The notes: a model not told the origin generated them from the letters alone. DNA of 64,000 nt from Pseudomonadota bacterium (GCA_022843465.1 JALHNO010000011.1:111722-175721), one strand, 5' to 3'; shown: positions 53,135-62,946, numbered from the stretch's first letter. Numbers and translations: made by a program.

Positions 53135-55559
53135 GTACCAGCTCAGCGAGCGCGACATCTGCACCAAGTTCATCACGCCGGCCATCGTGCGCGCGGGCTG
53201 GCAGCAGCATCAGTTCCGCGAGGAAGTGAATCTCACTGATGGCCGCGTCATGGTGCGTGGCAAACTTGCGGCCCGCATCAAGAATCCCGATGCCAAAGGT
53301 GGCCCGAAGCGTGCCGACTTCGTTCTGTACGCTCGGCCAAACGTACCGATTGCGGTGGTCGAGGCGAAGCAGGCGCGTTTCTCGGCCGGCCATGGTATGC
53401 AGCAGGCACTGGCCTATGCCGAAATGCTGGATGCGCCCTTTGCCATCAGTAGCAATGGCGATGGTTTCCTGATCCACGACCGCACCGGCATCAGCCAGCC
53501 GGTTGAACGTGAGGTCAAACTCGGCGAATTTCCTTCCCTTGATGATCTTTGGCCGCTTTACCAGCAGTGGAAAGGCTTGGCAGCGCCCGAAGCGGTCCAG
53601 CTCATCGAACAACCGTTCTACACCGATGGCAGCGGCCGCGAACCGCGCTACTACCAGCGCGTGGCCATCAACCGCGCCGTCGAGGCCATCGCCAAGGGCC
53701 AGCAACGCGTGCTGTTGGTCATGGCCACCGGCACCGGCAAGACGTACACCGCATTCCAGATCATCTGGCGTATGTGGAAGGCCAAGGCCAAGAAACGCAT
53801 CTTGTTCCTGGCGGACCGCAACATCCTCGTCGATCAGACCATGCAGCAAGACTTCGCCCCCTTTGGCGAGGTCATGCACAAGGTCACCAATCGCGAAGTC
53901 AAGAAGAACTACGAAATCTACCTTGCCCTTTATCAGGCGGTCACCGGCAAGGAGGAATGGAAGCAGATCTACAGGCAGTTCCCGGCCGATTTTTTCGATC
54001 TGGTCGTTGTCGACGAATGCCACCGCGGCAGTGCGGCGGACGACTCGGCCTGGCGCGAGGTGCTCGACTATTTCAGCAGCGCCACCCATCTGGGTCTGAC
54101 CGCCACGCCCAAGGAAACCAAGGAAGCCAACAACATCACCTACTTTGGCGACCCGGTCTACACCTACTCGCTCAAGCAAGGCATCGAAGACGGATTCCTC
54201 GCACCATACAAGGTGATCCGCATCGCCACCGATGTCGACGCGGTCGGCTATACGCCCGAGCAGGGCAAGGTCGACAAGCTCGGCCAGGCGGTCGAGCAGC
54301 GCCAATACAACACCAAGGATTTCGACAGAACACTCGTTCTGGAAAAGCGCACCAGACTCGTCGCCAGCAAGGTCTGGGAATACCTCAAGGCCACCGACCC
54401 GATGGCCAAGACCATTGTTTTTTGCGACGACCAGGACCACGCCGAACGGATGCGGCAAGAGCTGGTCAAGCTGATCCCGGCCGCAGCCAGCAACCGCCGC
54501 TATGTCATGCGTATCACTGGCGACGACAACGAAGGCAAAGCCCAGCTCTCGTACTTCATCGACAACGACGAGCCGTATCCCGTCATCGCCACAACCTCCA
54601 AGCTGCTGACCACTGGCGTCGATGCCAAGACCTGCAAGCTGATCGTGCTGGACCAGACCATCAACTCGATGACCGAGTTCAAGCAGATCATCGGTCGCGG
54701 CACCCGGCTGCGCGAGGACTACCAGAAGCTCTACTTCACCATCATGGACTTCAAGGGTGCGACACGCCTGTTCGCCGACCCGGATTTCGACGGTGAGCCG
54801 GTGGTGATCTACGAACCCAAGCCCGACGACCCGGTGGTGCCGCCAAACGAGCCAAATCCACCCGGCATTGGCGAGCCCGAACCGCCACCGTACGGACCCG
54901 GCGCAACGGGCGGTGATGACACCGGCGGAGATACCGGCGGCGGCAGTGGTGGTGAAGGCCGCACCAAGTACGTGATCGACGACGTGAACGTGCGCGTGGC
55001 CGTTGAGCGATCGCAATACCTGGATGCCAACGGCAAGCTCATCACCGAAGACCTCCGAGTACTGCTGAAGGATGACATTCGAAAGGCGTTGCAGGCGGAA
55101 TTCGGAACGCTGACTGACTTCCTGCGTCGCTGGAACAGTGCAGAGCGCAAGCAAGCCGTACTGGAGGAGCTGGCCGAGCACGGCGTGCCGCTCGAAATCC
55201 TGCAACAGGCAGTAGCCAACGGCAGCGAGCTGGATGCGTTCGATCTGGTCGCTCACGTGGCCTTCGATCAGAAGCCGCTCACTCGCCGCGAGCGCGCGAA
55301 CAGCGTCAAGAAGGGCGATGTGTTCGGCAAGTACGGCGAGCAGGCGCGTGCCGTGCTTGAAGCCCTGCTCGACAAGTTTGCCGATCACGGTGTGCAAGAC
55401 ATCGAAGACGCCAAGGTGCTCGAACTACCGCCGTTCGACCAATTCGGCAGCAAGACCCAGATTCGACGCGGCATCTTCGGCGGCGTCGAGCAATACACCC
55501 AAGCCGTGCACGAACTCGAACGTGCGCTCTATGACGTAGCCGAACAAAAGCAGGCCTGA
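53112..55559 (+). CDS. hsdR: Type I restriction enzyme R subunit
   Basis: An 815-residue HsdR, the translocating and cutting subunit. N-terminal nuclease PD-(D/E)xK: D69 and E84-x-K86 in ADFVLYARPNVPIAVVEAK. Helicase motifs follow: ATGTGKT (205-211), DECHRG (301-306), GLTATP, and TINSMTEFKQIIGRGTRLRED. A proline/glycine-rich linker (about 570-620) leads to a C-terminal assembly domain. ATG 53112 (MNPSD) is chosen because the family sequence YQLSERDICTKFI starts soon after; ATG 53127 is an alternative. First gene of hsdRMS; 35 bp to hsdM. Confidence 0.95.
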   Translation: MNPSDMDKYQLSERDICTKFITPAIVRAGWQQHQFREEVNLTDGRVMVRGKLAARIKNPDAKGGPKRADFVLYARPNVPIAVVEAKQARFSAGHGMQQALAYAEMLDAPFAISSNGDGFLIHDRTGISQPVEREVKLGEFPSLDDLWPLYQQWKGLAAPEAVQLIEQPFYTDGSGREPRYYQRVAINRAVEAIAKGQQRVLLVMATGTGKTYTAFQIIWRMWKAKAKKRILFLADRNILVDQTMQQDFAPFGEVMHKVTNREVKKNYEIYLALYQAVTGKEEWKQIYRQFPADFFDLVVVDECHRGSAADDSAWREVLDYFSSATHLGLTATPKETKEANNITYFGDPVYTYSLKQGIEDGFLAPYKVIRIATDVDAVGYTPEQGKVDKLGQAVEQRQYNTKDFDRTLVLEKRTRLVASKVWEYLKATDPMAKTIVFCDDQDHAERMRQELVKLIPAAASNRRYVMRITGDDNEGKAQLSYFIDNDEPYPVIATTSKLLTTGVDAKTCKLIVLDQTINSMTEFKQIIGRGTRLREDYQKLYFTIMDFKGATRLFADPDFDGEPVVIYEPKPDDPVVPPNEPNPPGIGEPEPPPYGPGATGGDDTGGDTGGGSGGEGRTKYVIDDVNVRVAVERSQYLDANGKLITEDLRVLLKDDIRKALQAEFGTLTDFLRRWNSAERKQAVLEELAEHGVPLEILQQAVANGSELDAFDLVAHVAFDQKPLTRRERANSVKKGDVFGKYGEQARAVLEALLDKFADHGVQDIEDAKVLELPPFDQFGSKTQIRRGIFGGVEQYTQAVHELERALYDVAEQKQA

Positions 55560-55594
55560 GCACCGCTCGGGCCGAACGATAAGAGAAGGAATCG

Positions 55595-57373
55595 ATGAAT
55601 CTCAGCAGCACCATCAAGTCCATTCAGGACATCATGCGCAAAGACGACGGCGTCGACGGTGATGCCCAACGCCTCGGCCAGCTCACGTGGATGCTGTTCC
55701 TCAAAGTGTTCGACCAGCGCGAGGAAGAGTGGGAGGACGACAACGCCACCTATCAATCGCCCCTGCCCGAGCGCTACCGCTGGCGCAATTGGGCGGCCTA
55801 CAAAGCCGACGCCGAGGGCAAGAAAAAGCCGCAGATCGCCGGTAGTGAACTGATCGGCTTCGTCAACAACGAGTTGTTCCCGGCGCTGAAGGACCAGATC
55901 GACGCCGACCGCAGCCCGCAACACAAGGTCATCCGCGAAATCTTCCGCGACGCCAACAACTACATGAAGTCCGGCCCGCAGATGCTGGCGGTGATCGAGA
56001 AGCTGGAAGAGGCCATCAACTTCCACGACTTCAAAACTCGCGCCAGCCTGGGCGATGTCTACGAGCAAATGCTCAACGACCTGCGCGGAGCAGGCAACGC
56101 GGGCGAGTTCTACACCCCCCGAGCCATCACCGCCTTTATGGTGGACCGGGTGAATCCGCGTCTGGACAGGCGCGAAACCGTGCTGGACCCGGCCTGCGGC
56201 ACCGGCGGCTTCTTGACCGCCGCCATTGACCACTTCCGCAACCAGCTCAGCACCAAGTCCAGCGCCGACGACAAGCGCGCCATCGAAGAATTGATTCACG
56301 GCATCGAGAAGAAGCAGCTTCCGCACCTGCTGTGCACCACCAACATGCTGCTGCACGGCATCGACGTGCCCAGCCAGATCGAGCACAAGAACACGCTGGG
56401 CGTCGGCTGGAACGAGTGGAACGCCAATGACAAGGTCGATTGCCTGATCACCAATCCACCCTTCGGCGGCTATGAAGACGACACCGTCGGCGGCGACTAC
56501 CCAGCCGACCTGCGCACCCGTGAAACCGCCGATATGTTCATGGCGCTGATCATCAAGAAGTTACTGAAGGAAAACGGCCGCGCCGCCGTGGTACTGCCCG
56601 ATGGCTTTCTATTTGGCGACGGCATCAAGGGCACGCTGAAAAAGCTGCTGCTGCGCGACTGCAAGCTGCATACCATCATCCGCCTGCCCAAGGGCGTGTT
56701 TGCGCCCTACACCACCATCAAGACCAATCTGCTGTTCTTCACCAAGGGCACACTGGTGGACGATGGCACAGAACATTTCCACACCGACACCATCTGGTTC
56801 TACGAACACCCCTACCCGGTGGGCTACAAGAGCTATTCCAAAACCAAACCAATCCGTTTGGAAGAATTCAAGCCCGAGCAGGAATGGTGGGGCGACGAGG
56901 CCAACGACTTCGCCGACCGCGTGGAGAACGAATTCGCCTGGAGGGTTGATTTCAAATCCAGGCACGAACAGGCCGAAACCGCCGCAAAGCCGCACTGGCA
57001 ACACGCCGAAGACCTGAACAACCAGGCCGCCGCGCTGGAAGGCGAAGCCAGCGAGTTGCGCAAGAGCCTGGTCGGCACCACCGACGCAGCCTACCGCGAA
57101 AAAATCGACGCCCAGATCGCCGAGCTGCGCGCCAAGGCCGAACCGCTGCGCCTGCAAGCACGTGACGCACAGGCGGCGGGCGATCGCCTCTATTGGCCGA
57201 TCTTCAACCTCGACATCAAGAACCCCAACGCACCGGAGGAAGAAACCCACGACCCCGACCTGCTGCTGGAGAAATTCAAGAATTTGTTGGGCCAGATTGA
57301 AGAAACCGAGAACCAGCTCAAGAGCGAACTGGCCGCCGCACTGGCGCATCACTTCGTCGGCGAGGAGGCCTGA
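55595..57373 (+). CDS. hsdM: Type I restriction enzyme M subunit (N6-adenine methyltransferase)
   Basis: A 592-residue HsdM. HsdM_N helical domain (about 1-130); the methyltransferase domain has SAM-binding motif I VLDPACGTGGF (196-206) and catalytic NPPFGG (287-292), which methylates adenine N6. C-terminal coiled-coil-rich region (about 450-590). It works with HsdS and HsdR. The stop overlaps the hsdS start as TGATG at 57371. Confidence 0.96.
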   Translation: MNLSSTIKSIQDIMRKDDGVDGDAQRLGQLTWMLFLKVFDQREEEWEDDNATYQSPLPERYRWRNWAAYKADAEGKKKPQIAGSELIGFVNNELFPALKDQIDADRSPQHKVIREIFRDANNYMKSGPQMLAVIEKLEEAINFHDFKTRASLGDVYEQMLNDLRGAGNAGEFYTPRAITAFMVDRVNPRLDRRETVLDPACGTGGFLTAAIDHFRNQLSTKSSADDKRAIEELIHGIEKKQLPHLLCTTNMLLHGIDVPSQIEHKNTLGVGWNEWNANDKVDCLITNPPFGGYEDDTVGGDYPADLRTRETADMFMALIIKKLLKENGRAAVVLPDGFLFGDGIKGTLKKLLLRDCKLHTIIRLPKGVFAPYTTIKTNLLFFTKGTLVDDGTEHFHTDTIWFYEHPYPVGYKSYSKTKPIRLEEFKPEQEWWGDEANDFADRVENEFAWRVDFKSRHEQAETAAKPHWQHAEDLNNQAAALEGEASELRKSLVGTTDAAYREKIDAQIAELRAKAEPLRLQARDAQAAGDRLYWPIFNLDIKNPNAPEEETHDPDLLLEKFKNLLGQIEETENQLKSELAAALAHHFVGEEA

Positions 57374-59370
57374 TGGATGCGCAGCAATTCATCGCGGAGT
57401 TTGGGTACATCGCGCAAGCGCCGAACGGCATCAAGAAGCTGCGAGAGCTGGTTCTCGCGCTAGCCGTGCAAGGCCGCCTCCTCCAACAGCTGCCTGGCGA
57501 GCAGGCTGCAGCAATACTGGAGACGACGCGCAGAGAGCGAGAGTACCTAATCGCCTCCGGCGCGCTGCGTTCTCCGAAGCCTCTCCCGGCAATCACCGAT
57601 AAAGATCGCGCGCACGCAGTACCTGCGAACTGGTCCTGGATTCGTTTCGGTGAGATTGCGCTGCACAACTCCGGGAAGACACTGGACTCGGTTCGAAACA
57701 GTGGTCATCCCCGTCGATACATCACGACGTCGAATCTCTATTGGGGCCGCTTCGACCTGAGCAGCATCCGGCAAATGCTCATCCGTGATGAGGAGCTAGA
57801 GAAGTGCACCGCACGGAAAGGTGATCTCCTTATCTGCGAAGGAGGAGAGGCCGGCAGGGCCGCCGTGTGGACCTCCGATGAAGAGGTCTGTTTTCAGAAC
57901 CATGTTCATCGAGCGAGGTTCCTTGGCAAGATCAATCCGATCTACGCCTATCGCTTCTTTGAGAAGCTGAACATGACCGGAGAGATCAACCAGCATCGCA
58001 AGGGCATTGGCATATCAAACATGTCGAGCAAGGCGCTTGCGATGATTCCGTTCCCGCTGCCGCCATTAGCGGAGCAGGATCGCATCGTTGCCAAAGTCGA
58101 CGAGCTGATGGCCCTTTGCGACACGCTGGAAGCACAGCAGCAGGCCCGACGCAAACTGCAAAACAATCTGCGCCAGTCCACCCTGCAAGCCGTCGCCAGC
58201 GCCACCAGCCCGCACGAACTGCAGAGCACATGGATGCGCCTGGCGGACAACTTCGGGCAGCTGTTTCACGCACCGGAGGATGTCGCTGCTTTCAAGGGCT
58301 TGGTTCTCGACTTGGCTGTGTCTGGCGAGTTGCTTGACATTGAACATCGACATGCTGCTACTGGCGCCGACTTGCTCGATGCGATTGCGGCGAAACGTAT
58401 TGAATGGTCTATGACATCTGAGGAGCAAGAGCAAAAAGAAGCGTTGGCGATGCTAAGAAAGCTCCGTACTCAGCAAGTGAACACTCCCGAGAATCAATTG
58501 CCCGAACACTGGGCATGGGCATCACTGCTTGAAGTTTCGCAAGTAATTATTGATTGCGACCACAAGACGCCAGCCTACTCGGTTAGCGGAATTCACCTGA
58601 TTCGTACCACCGACATTCGCAATGGTGAAATGCGGCTTGATGCCACCAAAAAAGTTTCCGAGGAGAGCTACCTCGCTCGCTCAAGACGATTGACCCCCAG
58701 GTCCGGCGACATATTTTTCACGCGTGAAGCACCGATGGGAGAAGCCGCCGTAGTTCCCGCCGGCCAGGTCGTTTGCCTTGGTCAGCGGCTTATGCTAATC
58801 AGGCTTTTCAGTCAGCTGTTTAGCAACAGATTTCTTGTCTACGCAATTCAAAGTCCGGGCTTTCAAAAGCGACTGCAGGCATCTGCCGTCGGCATGACGG
58901 TGAAGCACATAAATGTTGGCGATGTCGAGAATCTTGCGCTTCCGACACCGCCAAAGGCTGAGCAAGATCGAATTGTAGCCATCGTTGATGAGCTATTTCG
59001 CATGTGCGACCAGTACTCGGACCTGCTCTCTCGAAAGCAGCGAATTGCAACCAATCTTGCTGCGAGCGCCGTGGCCACGCTCACTGGCATTGCCATCGAA
59101 CAAGAAGAGGAACCCATGAAGGCCCCACAAACCGAATTGATCGCCCCGCTCCGCTTAGGCACCGCTCCGGATATCAAGGCCCAGGCGCCGCTGGCAACCA
59201 TTCTGGCCCGCCACAACGGTGAAGTCGGTGCCAAGGACTTGTGGCAGCGCTTCGGTGGGGAGATTGACGCGTTCTATGCGCAGCTCAAAACCGAGGTGGC
59301 GCACGGCTGGATTCTGGAGCCTGCAACGGCCGAAGTGCGCGAAAAGCCGGCCGACGCGGTAGGCGCCTGA
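57373..59370 (+). CDS. hsdS: Type I restriction enzyme specificity subunit with C-terminal extension
   Basis: A 665-residue HsdS, longer than the usual 400-450. Two target-recognition domains (about 60-225 and 365-530) are each followed by a conserved helix: LPPLAEQDRIVAKVDELMAL (about 230-250) and AEQDRIVAIVDELFRMCDQ (about 533-552). Residues from about 580 (IEQEEEPMKAPQTEL to the end) form an extra domain with ILARHNGEVGAKDLWQRFGG. Recognised DNA sequence cannot be read out by eye. Two bases after its stop the ATPase gene starts. Confidence 0.94.
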   Translation: MDAQQFIAEFGYIAQAPNGIKKLRELVLALAVQGRLLQQLPGEQAAAILETTRREREYLIASGALRSPKPLPAITDKDRAHAVPANWSWIRFGEIALHNSGKTLDSVRNSGHPRRYITTSNLYWGRFDLSSIRQMLIRDEELEKCTARKGDLLICEGGEAGRAAVWTSDEEVCFQNHVHRARFLGKINPIYAYRFFEKLNMTGEINQHRKGIGISNMSSKALAMIPFPLPPLAEQDRIVAKVDELMALCDTLEAQQQARRKLQNNLRQSTLQAVASATSPHELQSTWMRLADNFGQLFHAPEDVAAFKGLVLDLAVSGELLDIEHRHAATGADLLDAIAAKRIEWSMTSEEQEQKEALAMLRKLRTQQVNTPENQLPEHWAWASLLEVSQVIIDCDHKTPAYSVSGIHLIRTTDIRNGEMRLDATKKVSEESYLARSRRLTPRSGDIFFTREAPMGEAAVVPAGQVVCLGQRLMLIRLFSQLFSNRFLVYAIQSPGFQKRLQASAVGMTVKHINVGDVENLALPTPPKAEQDRIVAIVDELFRMCDQYSDLLSRKQRIATNLAASAVATLTGIAIEQEEEPMKAPQTELIAPLRLGTAPDIKAQAPLATILARHNGEVGAKDLWQRFGGEIDAFYAQLKTEVAHGWILEPATAEVREKPADAVGA

Positions 59371-59371
59371 C

Positions 59372-61201
59372 ATGCAGCTGCAGCGCATCCGCATCCCAGC
59401 CTTCCGCAATCTGCGCGAGCTGGACATCACCTTCGATACGCACTTGCAGCCTGCTGCGGGCGCGCCAAATGATGCCCAGCCAAAGCCCATCCGCAGCCAC
59501 GCGCTGATCGGCCAGAACGGCACCGGCAAGTCGAACCTGATCGAAGCGCTGATCACGATCTTCCGCGACATCGATCTGGACCGCGAAGCAGCCTTCGATT
59601 ACACGCTGGAATACAGCATTCGCGGCCACACGGTGCTCATCGAAGCAGATACCGCCAATCAGAAACGCCCGTATGTATGGGTGGATGGCGACCGCGTCAG
59701 CCAGGAGTACCTGACCAAAAACGACCCGCCCGGCAAAGTGGACCCCGACCAGCGTCGGGGGCCGCGCTTACTGCCGACACACATCTTTGCGTACTACTCG
59801 GGGCGCAACGAACGCATCGAGGTTTTGTTTCAGGAGCACCAGCGCCGCTTCAACCAACGGCAGGAGATCACTACGGACGAAGTACTGCCTGAGCATTTGC
59901 TGGAAAACTTTACCGGCTCGGATGCCGATATTCGCGCAATCGAAGAAGCCAAACGCCGTCGCGAATCGCGGCTGAAACAGGCGGGCGACGACCGACTGCG
60001 CCGACTGTTCTATTGCCGCGGCGGCCATAGTCAACTGGTCCTGCTGGCCTGCCTGCTTTCCGACGACCCCGTATTCCAGAAGGTGCTCAAGAACCTGCAC
60101 ATAGAATCGCTGGAATCGGCGTTGTTCGTACTGAAGGAGCCACACCGCCTGCGCGAGAAGCGCCGTGGCGGCAAGTTTGACGAGCAGGAACTCAACGTTG
60201 GTGACCCGCGCTTTTGGTACGCCCGCGGCAATGTGGTCAGTGAATTCCTCGACAAGCTCTGGCAAGTAGCCTGGGCGCCCATCGAGCAGGAGGCGACCAA
60301 GCAGATAGACTTTCGTGGGCGCACTGAAAAGCAGAAGCAGCTGTACTTGTATGTGCCCAGCCACGACAAGCTGAAGCGTTTGGGTGAACTGGTCGGCGGC
60401 ACCGACAGCTTCTTCCGCTACGCCGAAGGCGCGTACATCGGCGACCTGATCGACGAAGTTCGCATTACCGTCAAGAAGCGAGACGAACACGGCGGCAAAG
60501 TGAGTTTTACCCAGCTATCCGAAGGCGAGCTGCAAATGCTGACCGTGCTGGGCCTGATGCGCATTACTCGCGAAGACCACTGCCTGTTCCTGCTCGACGA
60601 GCCAGACACCCACCTGAACCCGATTTGGAAACTGCGCTACTTCGATGACATCGAAGGCGTGCTCGGAGACACCCAAACCGGAGAATTCGGCGTCGGCGCG
60701 CACGGGTCCGGGTCCTACGGCGCGTCCTCAGGCCAGTCCCAGATCCTGATCACCACGCACGACCCCATGATGGTAGGCAGCCTGAAGCGCGAGCAGGTTC
60801 GCATCCTGCGCCGAGATGGCGAACGCACCGAGGTGGATGTGCCCGATGAACACCCGCAGGGCATGGGCGTGACGGGCTTGCTCAAGAGCGAGCTCTTCGG
60901 CTTGTCGTCCACGCTGGACAGTGAAACCGAGCGCCGCTTGTTCCGGCGCAACGAGTTGTTCGTGAAGCAGCCACGAACGGCGGAGGAAGAAACCGAATTG
61001 AGCCGCCTGTCTGCCGAGTTGGCCGACCTGGGTTTCTCCACCGCAGACTTTCGTGACCCGGATTACGCATTGTTCGTGCGAAAGATGGCGCAGCACCGTC
61101 GTTTCCGCAGACCATCGCTCACGCCAGCGGAGCAGGCCGAGCAGGACGCCATTGCCGATTCCATCATTGGTGAAATCCTGCGCGAGGAGGACGGCGAGTG
61201 A
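59372..61201 (+). CDS. PtuA-like AAA/ABC ATPase (Septu-type)
   Basis: A 609-residue ABC-fold ATPase of the OLD/RecF/PtuA type. Walker A GQNGTGKS (47-54), ABC signature LSEGE (382-386), Walker B LFLLDEPDTH (405-414) and switch H463 in ITTHDP. An HNH nuclease gene follows with a 4-nt overlap (GTGA), the Septu arrangement in which PtuA senses infection and PtuB cuts nucleic acid. It lies 1 base after hsdS, so it is expressed with the type I system. Assignment to Septu, as opposed to another ATPase-HNH family (for example a retron-type pair), is by arrangement. Confidence 0.87.
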   Translation: MQLQRIRIPAFRNLRELDITFDTHLQPAAGAPNDAQPKPIRSHALIGQNGTGKSNLIEALITIFRDIDLDREAAFDYTLEYSIRGHTVLIEADTANQKRPYVWVDGDRVSQEYLTKNDPPGKVDPDQRRGPRLLPTHIFAYYSGRNERIEVLFQEHQRRFNQRQEITTDEVLPEHLLENFTGSDADIRAIEEAKRRRESRLKQAGDDRLRRLFYCRGGHSQLVLLACLLSDDPVFQKVLKNLHIESLESALFVLKEPHRLREKRRGGKFDEQELNVGDPRFWYARGNVVSEFLDKLWQVAWAPIEQEATKQIDFRGRTEKQKQLYLYVPSHDKLKRLGELVGGTDSFFRYAEGAYIGDLIDEVRITVKKRDEHGGKVSFTQLSEGELQMLTVLGLMRITREDHCLFLLDEPDTHLNPIWKLRYFDDIEGVLGDTQTGEFGVGAHGSGSYGASSGQSQILITTHDPMMVGSLKREQVRILRRDGERTEVDVPDEHPQGMGVTGLLKSELFGLSSTLDSETERRLFRRNELFVKQPRTAEEETELSRLSAELADLGFSTADFRDPDYALFVRKMAQHRRFRRPSLTPAEQAEQDAIADSIIGEILREEDGE

Positions 61202-62055
61202 TCTGGATCGACCTTGAACACAAGCGGCCCACCGATTCCGATATCCCAAACTGGGTGCCATGGACACAAGCCCAGTGGGATGCATGGTTGGCGAGGTCCA
61301 CCCAACTGGTTGCCGATTTGGCCGCCTTGGATGCGGCGGGGAAGCGCGATGATCGCAATGCCCTGATTGATGCCAATAGCGACCATTGGGGCGCCTTGAA
61401 GGAATGGCTTTTGGCCTTGTCGGCAGGAAAATGCTGGTTCTCAGAAGTGCGCGAGCTGTACTCGCACTATGACGTCGAGCATTTCCGTCCAAAGAAAGAG
61501 GCCAAGTCTTTGGATGCCAGCCTGCGCGACGGCTACTGGTGGCTCGCATTCGATTACATGAATTTCCGGGTGTGCGGCAATGTCGGCAACCGCAAGAAGG
61601 GCGGCTGGTTTCCTCTGAAGGATGGCTCGCTGTGCTCATCCCATGCACAGCCCTGCGAGGAATCCGAAACACGCTACTTGCTTGACCCGATCGATGACGA
61701 TGACGTCGCTCTGATTGCCTTCGACGAGGAAGGCAAGGTCATTCCTATGCCTGGCTCTTCTGCATGGGAGCAAGAACGCGTCAACGAGACCGTGAAGCGA
61801 CTCAAGCTCAATGAGCATGCGCCGTTGGCAGAGGCCCGCCGCAAGGTGTGGCAGAAGGTGGACAGGTTGATCGATGATTTCGCCAATGCCAAAGCCCGCT
61901 GTGGCGCAGGCAACAACCCGGGAGCCAAAGCGAAACTGACTGAGGTTCGTGCGCGCGCACGCGAGATGACCAGCCCAGCGGCCGAACTGTCGGCGGTCGC
62001 CCGATGGTGCCTGCTAGTTCGCAATGATCCACGGCTTTCCAGATTGGTAGGGTGA
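61198..62055 (+). CDS. PtuB-like HNH nuclease (Septu-type)
   Basis: A 285-residue HNH protein with GTG start overlapping the ATPase stop. Core: GKCWFSEVRE (77-86), DVEHFRPKK (92-100) and FDYMNFRVCGN (118-128), the pattern of PtuB-type HNH nucleases. The usual CxxC is CxxS here (C79, S82), so the structural zinc pair may be altered. The C-terminal half (about 150-285) is helical and probably binds the ATPase. Confidence 0.85.
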   Translation: MIWIDLEHKRPTDSDIPNWVPWTQAQWDAWLARSTQLVADLAALDAAGKRDDRNALIDANSDHWGALKEWLLALSAGKCWFSEVRELYSHYDVEHFRPKKEAKSLDASLRDGYWWLAFDYMNFRVCGNVGNRKKGGWFPLKDGSLCSSHAQPCEESETRYLLDPIDDDDVALIAFDEEGKVIPMPGSSAWEQERVNETVKRLKLNEHAPLAEARRKVWQKVDRLIDDFANAKARCGAGNNPGAKAKLTEVRARAREMTSPAAELSAVARWCLLVRNDPRLSRLVG

Positions 62056-62340
62056 TGGCCTGCTGAAATGAACGAAGCCGATCTCCTGCAAATCCTAGGA
62101 AGTCCGGGACACCCAAGAGACTCACCCGCTTCTGACGCAGCAAGAAGCCTGGATGAAGCGCAGCGGAATCCGGGTAGGACTTCGGCGCACGTCAATCGAT
62201 GCACGGAATCGGGACACCCACAATTTCGCGAGCTTTCCGCGTGTGGAATGCCGAGTAGATTGCGCAAGACCTTCCCCGACATTGGCTCAGTTGACGCTAC
62301 GAAATATCGCGGTCTTGGGTGTCCAGGATTTTGGGAGGAA
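62056..62340. repeat. Junction sequence with GGGACACCCA-type repeats
   Basis: Between the HNH gene and the rhuM remnant there is no intact gene. The sequence has GGGACACCCA at 62102 and 62211 and the inverse TGGGTGTCC near 62318, and GAAGCGCAGCGGAATCCGGG at 62155-62174. A 24-base segment (62210-62233) recurs with three changes at 63051-63074, so it flanks the remnant on both sides. Confidence 0.6.
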
Positions 62341-62887
62341 AATTCAGTTATCCAATTTTTTCGGATAACTGCCGCCGACGGCAAGAGCTACGACACCCAG
62401 CACTACAACCTCCCAGCCATCATTGCGGTCGGCTACAAGGTGAATTCCGAGCGTGCGGTGCAGTTTCGCAAGTGGGCCACCAGCATCATCGAGTCCTTCA
62501 CCATCAAGGGCTTTGCGATGGATGACGAGCGGCTAAAAAGTGACGGCTCCGTGCTCGGCAAGCAATACTTCGAGGAACAGCTGCAGCGCATCCGCGAAAT
62601 CCGCCTGAGCGAGCGAACGGCTCGTCTCCGCCTATCTCGATGTGGCTGAAGACATGGCGCTGCGGAAGATCCCCATGACCATGCAGGATTGGGAAACCCG
62701 CCTCAACCGCTTCATCGCCGCGACCGACCGGGACATTCTGCAGGATGCCGGCAAAGTGACGGCCGAAATCGCCCAAGCCCACGCCGTAAGCGAGTTCGAG
62801 AAATACCGCATTGCGCAGGATCGGCTGTTCGAGTCGGACTTTGACCGGATGATCAAGGCTTTGCCGGAGAGCGGCGAATCGCCATGA
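62341..62887 (+). pseudogene. Decayed rhuM-family gene
   Basis: Two frames of one gene. FFRITAADGKSYDTQHYNL and IIAVGYKVNSERAVQFRKWA (62340-62625) match the central part of RhuM-family proteins, and DVAEDMALRKIPMTMQDWE through FDRMIKALP (about 62640-62860) matches the C terminus. The N-terminal portion is missing, the sequence between SERT and YLDVAED lacks the middle of the family, and the reading frame shifts near 62620. RhuM genes commonly sit between hsdS and hsdR in type I operons. Confidence 0.85.
62345..62371. other. Perfect 9-bp inverted repeat at the rhuM truncation point
   Basis: CAGTTATCC (62345-62353) and GGATAACTG (62363-62371) flank AATTTTTTC. This lies exactly where similarity to RhuM begins, so it may be a recombination or element end, or part of the original coding sequence. 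Confidence 0.5.
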
Positions 62888-62946
62888 GCCGCAACGAATC
62901 CATCGTCGAGTGCGCCGCCCTTGAATGGTTCGGCACGCTGGGCTAA
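62884..62946 (+). pseudogene. 20-codon 5' remnant of a second hsdR
   Basis: ATG 62884 overlaps the rhuM stop (ATGA) and reads MSRNESIVECAALEWFGTLG then TAA. This is the conserved N terminus of a type I R subunit (typically SFNE-S-x-VEDAALxWFxxLGY). Nothing follows, so the gene has been truncated. Confidence 0.8.

Noticed and set aside
52968-55397. 809-codon minus-strand frame
   Set aside because: Antisense to hsdR, where helicase motifs are unmistakable.
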